From contig JAADFL010000049.1 of NCBI GenBank assembly GCA_013152945.1, forward strand, positions 1 to 29,968: a stretch of DNA of 29,968 nt, written 5' to 3'. The position numbers were made by a program, and so were the translations under genes. The notes under the pieces were generated by a model. The model had not been told where the DNA came from. It did no database searches and worked only from the letters and a program-made list of their open reading frames with translations. The stretch is from Deltaproteobacteria bacterium. Lineage in GTDB: Bacteria; Myxococcota_A; JAADFL01. Positions within the stretch are counted from its first letter, which is position 1, and the number at the start of each line of letters is the position of its first letter. Positions 16,101 to 23,254 of this stretch are shown here, one piece after another.

Positions 16101-16955
16101 AAAGGGCAAAAACCGCTACCCTCGCCCGGCGAATACACGTCATTTGTGGTCAGGGCCAGGCCGGACCGGCGTTCTCCCGTTTGGCTCGATGTTGGATCTA
16201 GGTTCGGCGAGTTCGATTACCTGCGTCCGGGTTTCCAGGAAAGTCCGGCCATCGTGCTTTCACCGCAAGGTCCTGCAGAAATAACGACTCCGGCCTATCC
16301 GGCATCCAGGGAGAGACACGAAGTTGCTTTGCAAGTGGATATACACGAGGACGGGTCGGCCCGGTTAAAGGGAGTTGAACTTTTCCGTGGCTGGGAAGGC
16401 GCTGTATTTCGATCCGGCCTCGCGAGGTTGACCGAAAAACAGGTGGGCCAGGTCCTCCAGGTCGGGCTTGGAAAATTTTTTCCAGGGATGAACCTGAAGA
16501 AATTCGACATCAAGGACCTCGAAGCCGGCTGGGACCAAACCCCGTTGAGAGTGGAATACGAGCTGGAGATTCCATTGTTTGCAAGGCTCAAGGATCACTC
16601 CCTTGTCATAGAGAAGGGTTTGTACCCGGTTAAACTTGGACAGATGTTCCTGAGGGCGGCCGAGCCTAAACTGCCTTTGCTGGTAAGCGTGTCAAGCAAT
16701 GTCCACCAGGAAGTAGTAATTAAGGTGCCGCCTGGATACATTGCCTTACCTGTGGGCAAGCTGAGCTTGAAAAGCCGTTTTGGAGAATACGAGTTGAAAA
16801 CAGAGGTGCTGGCCCATGGAATCGGCATGGACAGGCGTCTAGTCATGCCCATGGCCAGGGTGGAGCCCGGGAATTTTGCTGAATTTGCAAATTTTTGCCA
16901 CAAGGTCGATCAGAGCGAATCCAGGGAAATTGATTTTGAAAAGAGACTGAAGTGA
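13158..16955 (+). CDS. Lipoprotein paralogue with TPR / DUF3857 / degenerate transglutaminase-like domain
   Basis: This 1265-residue protein starts at GTG 13158, overlapping the stop of its paralogue by four bases (GTGA). A lipoprotein signal ends at Cys20 (AVVSC). The order of parts follows the upstream protein: a beta-rich region with 'GPFGRYP' near residue 180, TPR-like helices in the middle, a DUF3857-like part (about 690-860), and a transglutaminase-like core at about 900-1015. In the core, GDCKDKAVLM of the paralogue becomes GSRVML here: three residues and the catalytic Cys are lost (Ser948). The His position reads YTSFVV (Thr), and only the Asp (Asp1011 in WLDVGS) remains. It is therefore probably catalytically dead, perhaps a scaffold or regulator of its neighbour. 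The reading frame is undamaged over 3.8 kb, so it is not a pseudogene. Confidence 0.85.
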   Translation: MKQATKALPALFVVMAVVSCGRSGLLVPAFSPFDSSLMAVPSKRAAVQGWQLVLAGNRVEAMRFFKRGGSAEALAGRAILDYSAGNYLDEGDAWLELISKFAFHPLAMVAAARLERLTRTGTRFDSDIVRVATRTLNQTVKMDPWARYWLRVMLARVMDRSKRSREAGKIRSGIGYLKNWSQTGPFGRYPSLESFDAYWPNPKAGKSGKNVTGPGLPKNPFFTAARIFHPAETNLGQVVFHSVPARGGVFYARTVFENSKTETAWFCMSSSSSFALFLDGKKLFARDRYRNYTPDARCVPVKLAPGNHLVVTSVISDMISPSFTLFVQPLDKGAEPLRQPKRYTSDFTGRRWAGFDRQTGYLYTEKHFSTEISLYPKNPLPRLWFALVELFLGDEVGAEKSMSKALEIAGHSGVIDFLAARMVLVDHALPVQERRAAARAGFETCRKEDPGAAACLYWLSILEGMEGRPKKQLSLLKQALANQPDAWLWLIRLHKILARMGWKAEAEDALDSLKAVDPGAAVDLQRRWANRNRRFHESGELTKLWASMNPRSIVAARKSARAGQVTTALAEVERILSGMGPSHWLLKFKAGLLAEIAEYGKAAGILLKMPWELPSDLKKAAMYEAMAGDMKEAYKNILRGVRLQPEGGGLTLQAAIMSGVTPLQEFRLDAEKILSGLKAVDIGAASHGASAELLLDQYVLDLSRPGPGIELVHTLRRILTKKAVQEMGEVRVPQDAWLLNLRVIKPDGHILEPEDIAGKDTVSLPGLEPGDAIDFEYLSEAPYSSVFAGGFLSDAFFFRTNREPVRHSQVIIRAGPGQDLEINLFNHAKEPVVKDNPDGGKTYTWEAHDLDPIPPEPVSVPAMEYLPYLKVGMNVTRRDLYKVLSSLVPERVRLDRRIREFAEKAVHGMNAPRDKTRAVFKAVLKKVISDSGGIRSSAAYTLARGKGSRVMLLTAALRAVGVPADVVAVKPFSAPRPHATDKGQKPLPSPGEYTSFVVRARPDRRSPVWLDVGSRFGEFDYLRPGFQESPAIVLSPQGPAEITTPAYPASRERHEVALQVDIHEDGSARLKGVELFRGWEGAVFRSGLARLTEKQVGQVLQVGLGKFFPGMNLKKFDIKDLEAGWDQTPLRVEYELEIPLFARLKDHSLVIEKGLYPVKLGQMFLRAAEPKLPLLVSVSSNVHQEVVIKVPPGYIALPVGKLSLKSRFGEYELKTEVLAHGIGMDRRLVMPMARVEPGNFAEFANFCHKVDQSESREIDFEKRLK

Positions 16956-17122
16956 TAGTTGACTTGGTATCGTTGTATCGTCTGGTGTGAAATCCTGCAA
17001 CAGGTAGTGGCTCTCAGTCACGGAAAATAATGATTACCACTTGAAAATGCTGAAATAACAAGCCGGTGACTCTTGGCATGACCATTGCTGTAGTTATTGT
17101 TGCAAGTCAAGGAGGTGAATAC

Positions 17123-17740
17123 ATGAGGACGGTAGCTGTCTTTTTGTTTTGTATTTCTTTTCTTTTTACAGGTCTCGTGCCCGGGCAGGTTTCTGCCGGC
17201 ACTGGAACTCATTTTGCCCTGGAATTGGATGGAGGGGCTGCTTTCGGCCTTTCGTACGACGAATGCAAACCAGGTTATACTGCAGGTGCGTCATTCGGCC
17301 TGGGCGGCCGGCCGGGAGGCAGCCCGTTAGTGTTCTATTTTCTCACCGCGTACAAGAGAAACAACATGGAACTCGACGGAGGGCAGTTGAGCCTGGACCG
17401 TACTGTCAATTCGCTGCTGTTCGGCCCAAGGATGGTGTTGCCCTTGTTCTATGGATTGAGATTTTTTATTGAAGGCCTGATTGGGCCGGCATGGGTGAGT
17501 TCAAAATTGAGGGCCAAGTCCGACGTGTCGTTGGAGCAGGGCACGGAAACGAGATTTGCATACAGCCTGGCCGCCGGCTTCCAATATAGGATTATAGAGA
17601 GCCTGTCTATAGGGATTAAAGCCACCTATGCCGACGAGTACAAGGATGAGCAGGATCCGCTGGTGCTCTTGGTTAATGGTTCCGGGGGCGACCCGGGAAG
17701 GCGTGTAACAACCTCGGCCTTTGTGACTTTTCATTTCTAG
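17123..17740 (+). CDS. Small predicted outer-membrane beta-barrel protein
   Basis: This 205-residue protein starts at ATG 17123, preceded by a strong AGGAGGTG at good spacing; an upstream GTG at 17066 lacks such a site. A signal peptide (VAVFLFCISFLFTGLVPGQVSA-G) is followed by alternating-residue strands such as HFALELDGGAAFGLSY, FFIEGLIGPAWV and SLSIGIKATYADEY. It ends TSAFVTFHF with a terminal Phe, the classical barrel end. Eight strands would suit the length (OmpA/OmpW-like size). No specific family is recognised. It lies 167 bases after the pseudo-transglutaminase gene and 18 bases before the Cys-rich lipoprotein gene, and probably shares a transcript with the latter at least. Confidence 0.8.
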   Translation: MRTVAVFLFCISFLFTGLVPGQVSAGTGTHFALELDGGAAFGLSYDECKPGYTAGASFGLGGRPGGSPLVFYFLTAYKRNNMELDGGQLSLDRTVNSLLFGPRMVLPLFYGLRFFIEGLIGPAWVSSKLRAKSDVSLEQGTETRFAYSLAAGFQYRIIESLSIGIKATYADEYKDEQDPLVLLVNGSGGDPGRRVTTSAFVTFHF

Positions 17741-17758
17741 CCGAAAAGGGAGCATGTC

Positions 17759-18715
17759 ATGAGAGATGATTTTACCCCGGACAGAATGGCTGCCTGGGCC
17801 GGCATATTGTTGCTTGTGGCACTTGGCCTGTTGTGGTTGCAAGGGTGCGGGGAATCACGGACAAGGGGAAAGGCTTTTGTCAATGTATGCGGACCGGGCC
17901 AGGATGTGTCCCAGTGCCGGAGTTTTGACAACCTCCGGGTAAATACGGCATTTTTCTCCAGGGAGTGGTCCAAGTTCGGATCTTCGGGACTTGCTGTTTT
18001 TTTTGAACTGTCTTTGGGAGAGGGAGGGAGCGCGCCACAGGCGTTGGTATGGTTGGACATGGATTTGTCTACTGCCGGGCCCGAAGGCAAGAGTGTTGTT
18101 TCAGGCGATGATTTACAAGCGGAACTGCTGATACTCGATGGCCCGGAACATTCCAGGAAGTTAAAGGGGACAGGCGAGTTTCAGGTAGAGAAAAATAATC
18201 CTGGGGGCAGAAGCCCTCTGATCATAAGCGGCAACCTCTCCCTGAAATTCCCTGATCAAAATGGTGATACGTGGTTTGTAATCGGCGCCTTGATGACCGA
18301 CCGGCAGTCTGCGGGCGAGGGTCAAGAAACGGACGGACAGGAAAACATGCATGGCGGTTACTACTATGATGATTATTGCTATGACTGCTATGGGTGCGGC
18401 GGCGCATATTATGATCAAGACAGTAATGCAAGCGCGGATTCTTCCGGATGCGGGGGAGATGAAACCACGACTGACGACTCGGGTTGCCAGGGAGATGACA
18501 TGTCCGGTTCGAACAATTCCAATTATAATTCATCTTATGATTCATCCGGATGTAGCGGCGATTCTTCTGATTCCGGTTGCGAGGGGGATGCCAAGGCGGG
18601 CTCGCGGCCTTGCAAGGTCCATGGTCACAAACACGGCCGTTCCATGCCAGGGTTCCTGAGGATCCTTGTTCCCATGTTGCTGATATGGGCCATCAGGCAC
18701 GGCAAGAGGTACTAA
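17759..18715 (+). CDS. Lipoprotein with Tyr/Cys-rich region and DSGCxGD repeats, unknown family
   Basis: This 318-residue protein has a hydrophobic N-terminal segment ending in a lipobox, LQGC at Cys30. Residues about 35-195 look like one folded beta-rich domain. A striking low-complexity part follows: a Tyr/Asp/Cys cluster (YYYDDYCYDCYGCGG, about 200-215), then four copies of D-S-(S)-G-C-x-G-D at about residues 227-234, 240-246, 261-268 and 271-277, in a Ser/Asp/Asn linker. The end is a basic/His stretch (CKVHGHKHGR), a hydrophobic run FLRILVPMLLIWAI and a basic tail RHGKRY, the build of a C-terminal sorting or anchoring signal. The Cys/acid repeats could bind metal or form disulfide cross-links. 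I know no described family with this pattern. Confidence 0.8.
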   Translation: MRDDFTPDRMAAWAGILLLVALGLLWLQGCGESRTRGKAFVNVCGPGQDVSQCRSFDNLRVNTAFFSREWSKFGSSGLAVFFELSLGEGGSAPQALVWLDMDLSTAGPEGKSVVSGDDLQAELLILDGPEHSRKLKGTGEFQVEKNNPGGRSPLIISGNLSLKFPDQNGDTWFVIGALMTDRQSAGEGQETDGQENMHGGYYYDDYCYDCYGCGGAYYDQDSNASADSSGCGGDETTTDDSGCQGDDMSGSNNSNYNSSYDSSGCSGDSSDSGCEGDAKAGSRPCKVHGHKHGRSMPGFLRILVPMLLIWAIRHGKRY

Positions 18716-18743
18716 TGCAGGGAGAATCTCCGGACTTCATGTT

Positions 18744-20606
18744 TCATATTTTACGTTTTTTGTGTTTAGCATCCTTTGATGAGACATGTTTTACTATTTT
18801 TTCAGCCAAGCCGGGGCCGATTCCGTGAACTTCCGTGATTTCTTCCGGTGATGCATCCTCGATTCCCTTGTAACTGCCGAAGCGGACAAGCAATGCTTTT
18901 GCTCTGGCCTTTCCGACGCCTTTGATGTTTTCAATTCTGCTCCTGGTCATTTCCCTCCTGTGCATCTTCCTTGTGTAAGTAATCCCGAAACGGTGAGCCT
19001 CGTCCCGGGCCAATTGCAAGAGCCGCAGGCCGGGTCTCTTGCTTGATACCGGGATAGGATTCTTGATTCCTTCGAGAAATATCCTGTCCGGGATATCACC
19101 CTGCTTGCTGTTTTTTCTGCGTTGCTTGGCGATTGCGGCCAGGTTGAATAATCCTTCAAGGCCCATCTTCTGTAAGACATTCAAGGCAACGTTTAGCTGT
19201 TGTCTTCCTCCGTCCAGCAATAAAAGGTCGGGTAGGGATGAATATTTTCCATCCTTCCCGGTATCGCCGGGCCTGAACCTTCGCGACAATACCCGTGACA
19301 TGGCCTTGTAGTCGTCTCCGCCTGATATGCCGAGTTTGAACCTCCTGTATTCATCGGGAGCGGGTTTCCCGTGTACCAGCACGGACATGGATGCATTGGT
19401 GAAGCCTCCTGAAAGGTGTGAAATATCGAATGCTTCTATCCTGGCCGGGGGCCTTGGTAAATCCAGCAGCTTCTTCAATTCCATCAGCTCCCTGGATAAA
19501 GACTTTTGTTCCCTTATTTCCGCCTCCAATGCAAAGGATGCGTTTTTTTGTGACAAAGACAAAAGCTTTTTGAGCCTGCCACGCATCGGCACACGTATTT
19601 CCACTTTCTTTCGAGCTAAACTGGAAAGCTCTTGTTCGAGCAGGTCCTTGTCATCCATCTTAACGGGCAAGAGTATCTGTGACGGGATGTCGCCGGACTT
19701 GTCGTAGAACTGAAACAGGAAAGACGAGACCAGGTCGCTCGTCCAAAATTGCTGGTTGTGAAAATGAAAGGGACGGCCGTGTGTGATTGCACCGTTTCGC
19801 ATGGCCAGCAAGTAGATTGTCAGGTCGCTTTTGACTCTCGAAACTCCGAAAATGTCCCTGTCGACCCGGTCGGGGCCGACTACATACTGCTCTTGAAGAG
19901 TGGCCCGGACAGCCCTTGTCTGGTCACGTAGTTTTGCAGCTCTTTCGAACTCCAAAGAAGCGGATGCCTCTTCCATCCTGGTTTCGAGGAGAGACAAGAG
20001 ATCGCCCGCCTTGCCGGACAGGAACATGACTACCTCGTCCACCCGGGCGCGGTAATCAGCTTTGCTAATCCCTCCTGCACAAGGTGCGGGGCATCGCCCC
20101 ATCTGTCCTTGAAGACATGGCCTGGTGCGGTTTTTCATTTCTCTATCCGAGCATGTTCTCAGACCAAAGTGCCGGTTTATCAGTCCATAAGTATTCCTTG
20201 CCTTAAACGCGGCATGGTAAGGCCCGAAGTATTTCGCTCTATTGGAGCTCCTCTTCCTGACGAGCTTGAGCCGTGGAAAGTCGTTCGACATGTCCAACTC
20301 GATGAGCAGGAATCTTTTATCGTCCTTCAACTGCACGTTGAAAGGAGGCCTGTAGCGTTTAATCAGTTCGTTTTCAAGGAGCAGGGCTTCTTTGCTGGTA
20401 GAAGTGATCATCGTGTCTATTTTCGCAAGTCGAGCAGGCAGCAGCGGAATCCATGGCCTGTCATCCCCCGAGCGATTGAAATAACTGGAAACCCTGTCTT
20501 TCAAGCACTTGGCCTTGCCTACGTACAGCACACGGCCATGCGTATCCCGCATGATATATACGCCGGGTTCCTTGGGAAGATTTTGGAGGAGTGTTTTCTT
20601 ATCCAC
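18744..20606 (-). CDS. uvrC: UvrABC excinuclease subunit C
   Basis: This 620-residue protein is a full-length UvrC, which makes both incisions around bulky DNA lesions in nucleotide excision repair after UvrA and UvrB load. The GIY-YIG nuclease domain is at the N-terminus (GVYIMRD and LYVGKAKCL, residues 15-35). Four cysteines (152, 164, 172, 176, within TCSDRE and CLQGQMGRCPAPC) match the Fe-S ligands known from E. coli. A UVR motif lies near 205-240. The RNase H-like endonuclease part has FDISHLSG and LLLDGG, and two helix-hairpin-helix motifs are at the end (IKGVGKARAKALL, VHGIGPGLAEKI). The start is GTG at 20606, with AGGAGGAG just upstream. It is 22 bases after a small unknown gene and likely cotranscribed with it; it converges on the Cys-rich lipoprotein gene. 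Confidence 0.97.
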   Translation of the reverse strand: MDKKTLLQNLPKEPGVYIMRDTHGRVLYVGKAKCLKDRVSSYFNRSGDDRPWIPLLPARLAKIDTMITSTSKEALLLENELIKRYRPPFNVQLKDDKRFLLIELDMSNDFPRLKLVRKRSSNRAKYFGPYHAAFKARNTYGLINRHFGLRTCSDREMKNRTRPCLQGQMGRCPAPCAGGISKADYRARVDEVVMFLSGKAGDLLSLLETRMEEASASLEFERAAKLRDQTRAVRATLQEQYVVGPDRVDRDIFGVSRVKSDLTIYLLAMRNGAITHGRPFHFHNQQFWTSDLVSSFLFQFYDKSGDIPSQILLPVKMDDKDLLEQELSSLARKKVEIRVPMRGRLKKLLSLSQKNASFALEAEIREQKSLSRELMELKKLLDLPRPPARIEAFDISHLSGGFTNASMSVLVHGKPAPDEYRRFKLGISGGDDYKAMSRVLSRRFRPGDTGKDGKYSSLPDLLLLDGGRQQLNVALNVLQKMGLEGLFNLAAIAKQRRKNSKQGDIPDRIFLEGIKNPIPVSSKRPGLRLLQLARDEAHRFGITYTRKMHRREMTRSRIENIKGVGKARAKALLVRFGSYKGIEDASPEEITEVHGIGPGLAEKIVKHVSSKDAKHKKRKI

Positions 20607-20628
20607 CGGACTCCTCCTGGGACCGGTG

Positions 20629-21021
20629 TTACTTTGGAGTCGGGCCTATATTAAAGGCCTTGGCTGCGCGAGTACCCATGTTGTTTGCCAAGAGTTCGCT
20701 GATTGCGGGACAATCCGGGAATCTCTCCGCATGCCGCTGGATTGCTATGTGCTCAAGTTGCCTGGGCAATGCCTTTCTGAGTTCGTACCGCTTGGTATCG
20801 TCCTGAAAAGTCAATAGATCCAGGCCCATGTAATCCTCGACCTGCGGCTGTTTCATGTGTGGAATCGTGGCTTTGAACCTTGTGGTTCCGCATTCGCACT
20901 TGATTTCAAATCTCGGCCTGCCGTCTTTGCCGGGATACCACTTGGTTTCAACAGGATGTTCTCCTTGTGTCCTGTTGATTGCATCGGGTTTGCAAATCTC
21001 ATTTTTTGGTTTCGTACTCAA
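20629..21021 (-). CDS. Conserved-looking small cytosolic protein, unknown function
   Basis: I do not recognise this 130-residue protein. TTG at 21021 is chosen because GGGAG lies six bases upstream; the open frame extends further, but that part covers the promoter and the 26-base repeat. It is hydrophilic with no signal peptide or membrane segment. Features are a CxC pair (Cys42, Cys44 in IKCECGTTRFK), a basic/aromatic N-terminal half, and a helical second half with YELRKALPRQLEHIAIQRHAERF. The single CxC could be half of a metal site. It precedes uvrC by 22 bases, so a nucleic-acid-related job is conceivable, but nothing in the sequence proves that. Confidence 0.7.
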   Translation of the reverse strand: MSTKPKNEICKPDAINRTQGEHPVETKWYPGKDGRPRFEIKCECGTTRFKATIPHMKQPQVEDYMGLDLLTFQDDTKRYELRKALPRQLEHIAIQRHAERFPDCPAISELLANNMGTRAAKAFNIGPTPK

Positions 21022-21050
21022 TTTCGACTCCCTTTCAATAAAACCGAGTA

Positions 21051-21079
21051 AACATAACGCTATTTGATACGATTGTCCA
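21051..21079 (-). promoter_or_regulatory. Candidate promoter of the small gene and uvrC
   Basis: On the minus strand TGGACA (21079-21074) and TATGTT (21056-21051) are 17 bases apart, five and four matches to the sigma70 boxes. Transcription would start near 21044, leaving a leader of about 20 bases that includes the GGGAG ribosome site. It faces away from the metK promoter. Confidence 0.5.
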
Positions 21080-21094
21080 GGCAAATTGCCCTTG

Positions 21095-21120
21095 TGTGGT
21101 AGCCGAATCAAAATGTCGGT
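21095..21120 (+). repeat. 26-base repeat element, copy 2
   Basis: This copy reads tgtggtagccgaat and then caaaatgtcggt on the plus strand, and matches 1385-1410 (minus) at 24 of 26 positions. It lies 25 bases before the metK -35 box, between the two divergent promoters. Confidence 0.6.
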
Positions 21121-21145
21121 GGGACTGCCGGCGCAGGTACCGTAC

Positions 21146-21173
21146 TTGACAAGTATTTTCCTGGTGATAATTT
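21146..21173 (+). promoter_or_regulatory. Sigma70-type promoter of metK
   Basis: A perfect TTGACA (21146-21151) is followed after 16 bases by TAATTT (21168-21173). Transcription would start near 21180. The leader of about 59 bases opens with a small hairpin, CTG and CCC pairing with GGG and CAG around TTTT (21181-21199). No SAM riboswitch class that I know can be drawn in it. Confidence 0.65.
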
Positions 21174-21238
21174 CGTTTTCCTGTCGCCCTTTTGGGCAGT
21201 CCGAAGATTGGAGTATTAATGCACTTGGAGGCTTTGAG

Positions 21239-22411
21239 ATGAGCGAAGGAAACTACCTGTTCACGAGCGAATCGGTTACAGAGGGGCATCCTGACAAGGT
21301 GGCGGACCAGATATCGGACGCCATACTTGATGCCGTGTTGATGCAGGATCCGAATGGCCGCGTGGCATGTGAAACCCTGGTTACCACAGGCCTTGCAATG
21401 ATTGCCGGTGAAATCAGTACGGATTGCTGGGTCGATATGCCGCAAGTCATAAGGAATACCATCAAGGACATAGGTTATACCGATGCCACCATGGGCTTTG
21501 ATCATCACACCTGCGCAGTGGTAACATCCATAGACAAGCAGTCGCCCGACATCGCCCGGGGTGTGGAGGGCAAGGGAGTCAGCAAGGGGGAACAGGGAGC
21601 AGGCGATCAAGGCCTCATGTTCGGTTTTGCTTGTAACGAAACACCCGAATTGATGCCCTTGCCTATATCATTGGCGCATAGGCTCACGAAAAAGCTGGCC
21701 GACACACGCAGAAAGGAGATCCTTCCCTTCCTGCGGCCTGATGGAAAAAGCCAGGTGACAGTGGAATACGATGGCTGTTGTAAGCCAAAGAGGGTTGATG
21801 CCATAGTGATTGCGGCCCAACATACGCCGGAAGCAAAGATATCCCAAATAAGAGAAGGAATAATCGAGGAAGTAATCAAGAAGGTAATCCCTGCATCAAT
21901 GCTGGACAAGAAAACCAAGATTCATATAAACGCCACGGGCAGATTCGTGATCGGCGGACCCCAGGGGGATTGCGGACTGACCGGCAGGAAGATAATAGTT
22001 GATACATACGGCGGCCAGGGGAGCCATGGCGGCGGTTGTTTTTCCGGTAAGGATCCCAGCAAGGTGGACAGGAGCGCGAGTTACATGGCCAGGCACATAG
22101 CAAAGACTATTGTTGCAGCCAGGCTGGCAAGCAAATGCGAAGTACAACTGGCATATGCGATAGGCGTGGCGGATCCGGTTTCAGTTCTTGTCGATACTTT
22201 CGGCACGGGCAAGGTGTCCGATACCAAGCTCTCCGGTGCGGTCCGGGAGATCTTTCCCTTGAAGCCGAGGATGATAATCGAGTACTTGGATCTGTTGAGG
22301 CCGATTTATAAGAAGACAGCCGCGTACGGGCACTTCGGCAGAAGAGACAAGGATTTTACTTGGGAAAAGACCGACAAGAAAGACGCCTTGAAAAAGGCAT
22401 GTGGCCTTTAA
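21239..22411 (+). CDS. metK: S-adenosylmethionine synthetase
   Basis: This 390-residue cytosolic enzyme makes S-adenosylmethionine from methionine and ATP. It has the normal length and family signatures: [16 protein letters not shown] near the N-terminus (His17 and Asp19 bind substrate in the family), [10 protein letters not shown] in the middle, and the conserved [21 protein letters not shown] and GGGCFSGKD loops. ATG at 21239 is preferred to the upstream start because GGAGG sits eight bases before it and MetK proteins begin just like this. It has its own promoter, and uppP follows after 20 bases, so metK may lead the whole plus-strand set down to the ROK kinase. Confidence 0.98.
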   Translation: MSEGNYLFTSESVTEGHPDKVADQISDAILDAVLMQDPNGRVACETLVTTGLAMIAGEISTDCWVDMPQVIRNTIKDIGYTDATMGFDHHTCAVVTSIDKQSPDIARGVEGKGVSKGEQGAGDQGLMFGFACNETPELMPLPISLAHRLTKKLADTRRKEILPFLRPDGKSQVTVEYDGCCKPKRVDAIVIAAQHTPEAKISQIREGIIEEVIKKVIPASMLDKKTKIHINATGRFVIGGPQGDCGLTGRKIIVDTYGGQGSHGGGCFSGKDPSKVDRSASYMARHIAKTIVAARLASKCEVQLAYAIGVADPVSVLVDTFGTGKVSDTKLSGAVREIFPLKPRMIIEYLDLLRPIYKKTAAYGHFGRRDKDFTWEKTDKKDALKKACGL

Positions 22412-22431
22412 CCTAACCAACTGTAGGGACA

Positions 22432-23250
22432 ATGGAAATAATCGAGGCCGCGGCCCTGGGAGCTATTCAGGGCCTGACAGAGTTCCTGCCCGTGTCCAGC
22501 AGCGGACACTTGGTGCTGGGGCAAAAATTGCTGGGCTTGGACCTGGGAGAGTTCGCCACCGCCTTTGATGTGGCGGTTCACCTGGGCACATTGGTCGCCG
22601 TGTTCGTCGTGTACAGAATGGATTTGGCTGACATTATTGCAGGATTTTTCAGGGGTATCGGTATTGCCCGGAGTGACAGGAGCCTGTCGGGATTCTTTAG
22701 AGACAAGGGAGCCATGTATGCATCACTCCTGGTTTTGGGCACTTTGCCGGCTGCAGTTGTGGGCCTTGTATTCAAGAATAAAATCGAGGATTTGTTTTCG
22801 AACCCCGTATCCGCGGGTTTCGGCTTGATTTTTACGAGCTTGGTGTTGGGCTCTACATTGTTTGTCCGTAAGAGCAAGAATAAAACGCCGGGGCCGGTTA
22901 CCTCCTTTGTTATAGGAATCGCCCAGTCCGTGGCCATTATTCCCGGAATATCACGTTCAGGATCGACCATTGCAACAGGGTTGCTCCTTGGAGTGAAGCG
23001 CAACGAGGCTGCCCGGTTCTCATTTCTCTTGTCTGTCCCCGCCATATTGGGAGCGGTCGTCCTGGAGGGAAGGCACATTGTAGGCTCATTGCCTCTTGGA
23101 CCTCTCCTTGCAGGCTTCGTGGTATCAACAGTTGTTGGTTATATCGCCTTAAGGGCGTTACTGGTTGTAGTGGATCGGGGAAGGATCTATCTTTTCGCGC
23201 CGTACTGTGGCCTATTAGGTATTATTGCCCTGGTTGCTTTTTGGAGGTGA
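22432..23250 (+). CDS. uppP: Undecaprenyl-diphosphatase (UppP/BacA)
   Basis: This 272-residue inner-membrane enzyme removes a phosphate from undecaprenyl diphosphate, recycling the lipid carrier for peptidoglycan and other surface glycans. Both signatures are present: GLTEFLPVSSSGHL at residues 14-27 and GISRSGST at 172-179, which form the active site in the known structure. About eight hydrophobic helices can be seen. It lies 20 bases after metK and four bases before the GDP-mannose gene, so it is in an operon. Its presence next to sugar-nucleotide genes agrees with glycan assembly on the carrier lipid. Confidence 0.97.
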   Translation: MEIIEAAALGAIQGLTEFLPVSSSGHLVLGQKLLGLDLGEFATAFDVAVHLGTLVAVFVVYRMDLADIIAGFFRGIGIARSDRSLSGFFRDKGAMYASLLVLGTLPAAVVGLVFKNKIEDLFSNPVSAGFGLIFTSLVLGSTLFVRKSKNKTPGPVTSFVIGIAQSVAIIPGISRSGSTIATGLLLGVKRNEAARFSFLLSVPAILGAVVLEGRHIVGSLPLGPLLAGFVVSTVVGYIALRALLVVVDRGRIYLFAPYCGLLGIIALVAFWR

Positions 23251-23254
23251 CAAG

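Noticed and set aside
13158-16955. Pseudogene call for the second DUF3857 gene
   Set aside because: Only active-site residues are lost; the frame, lipobox, domain order and length are intact over 3.8 kb.
20109-20654. A 181-codon plus-strand open frame opposite uvrC
   Set aside because: It is antisense to a confirmed uvrC; the composition is that of a shadow frame.
21174-21238. SAM or SAH riboswitch in the metK leader
   Set aside because: The predicted leader is only about 59 bases, and none of the conserved core motifs of the known classes can be found.
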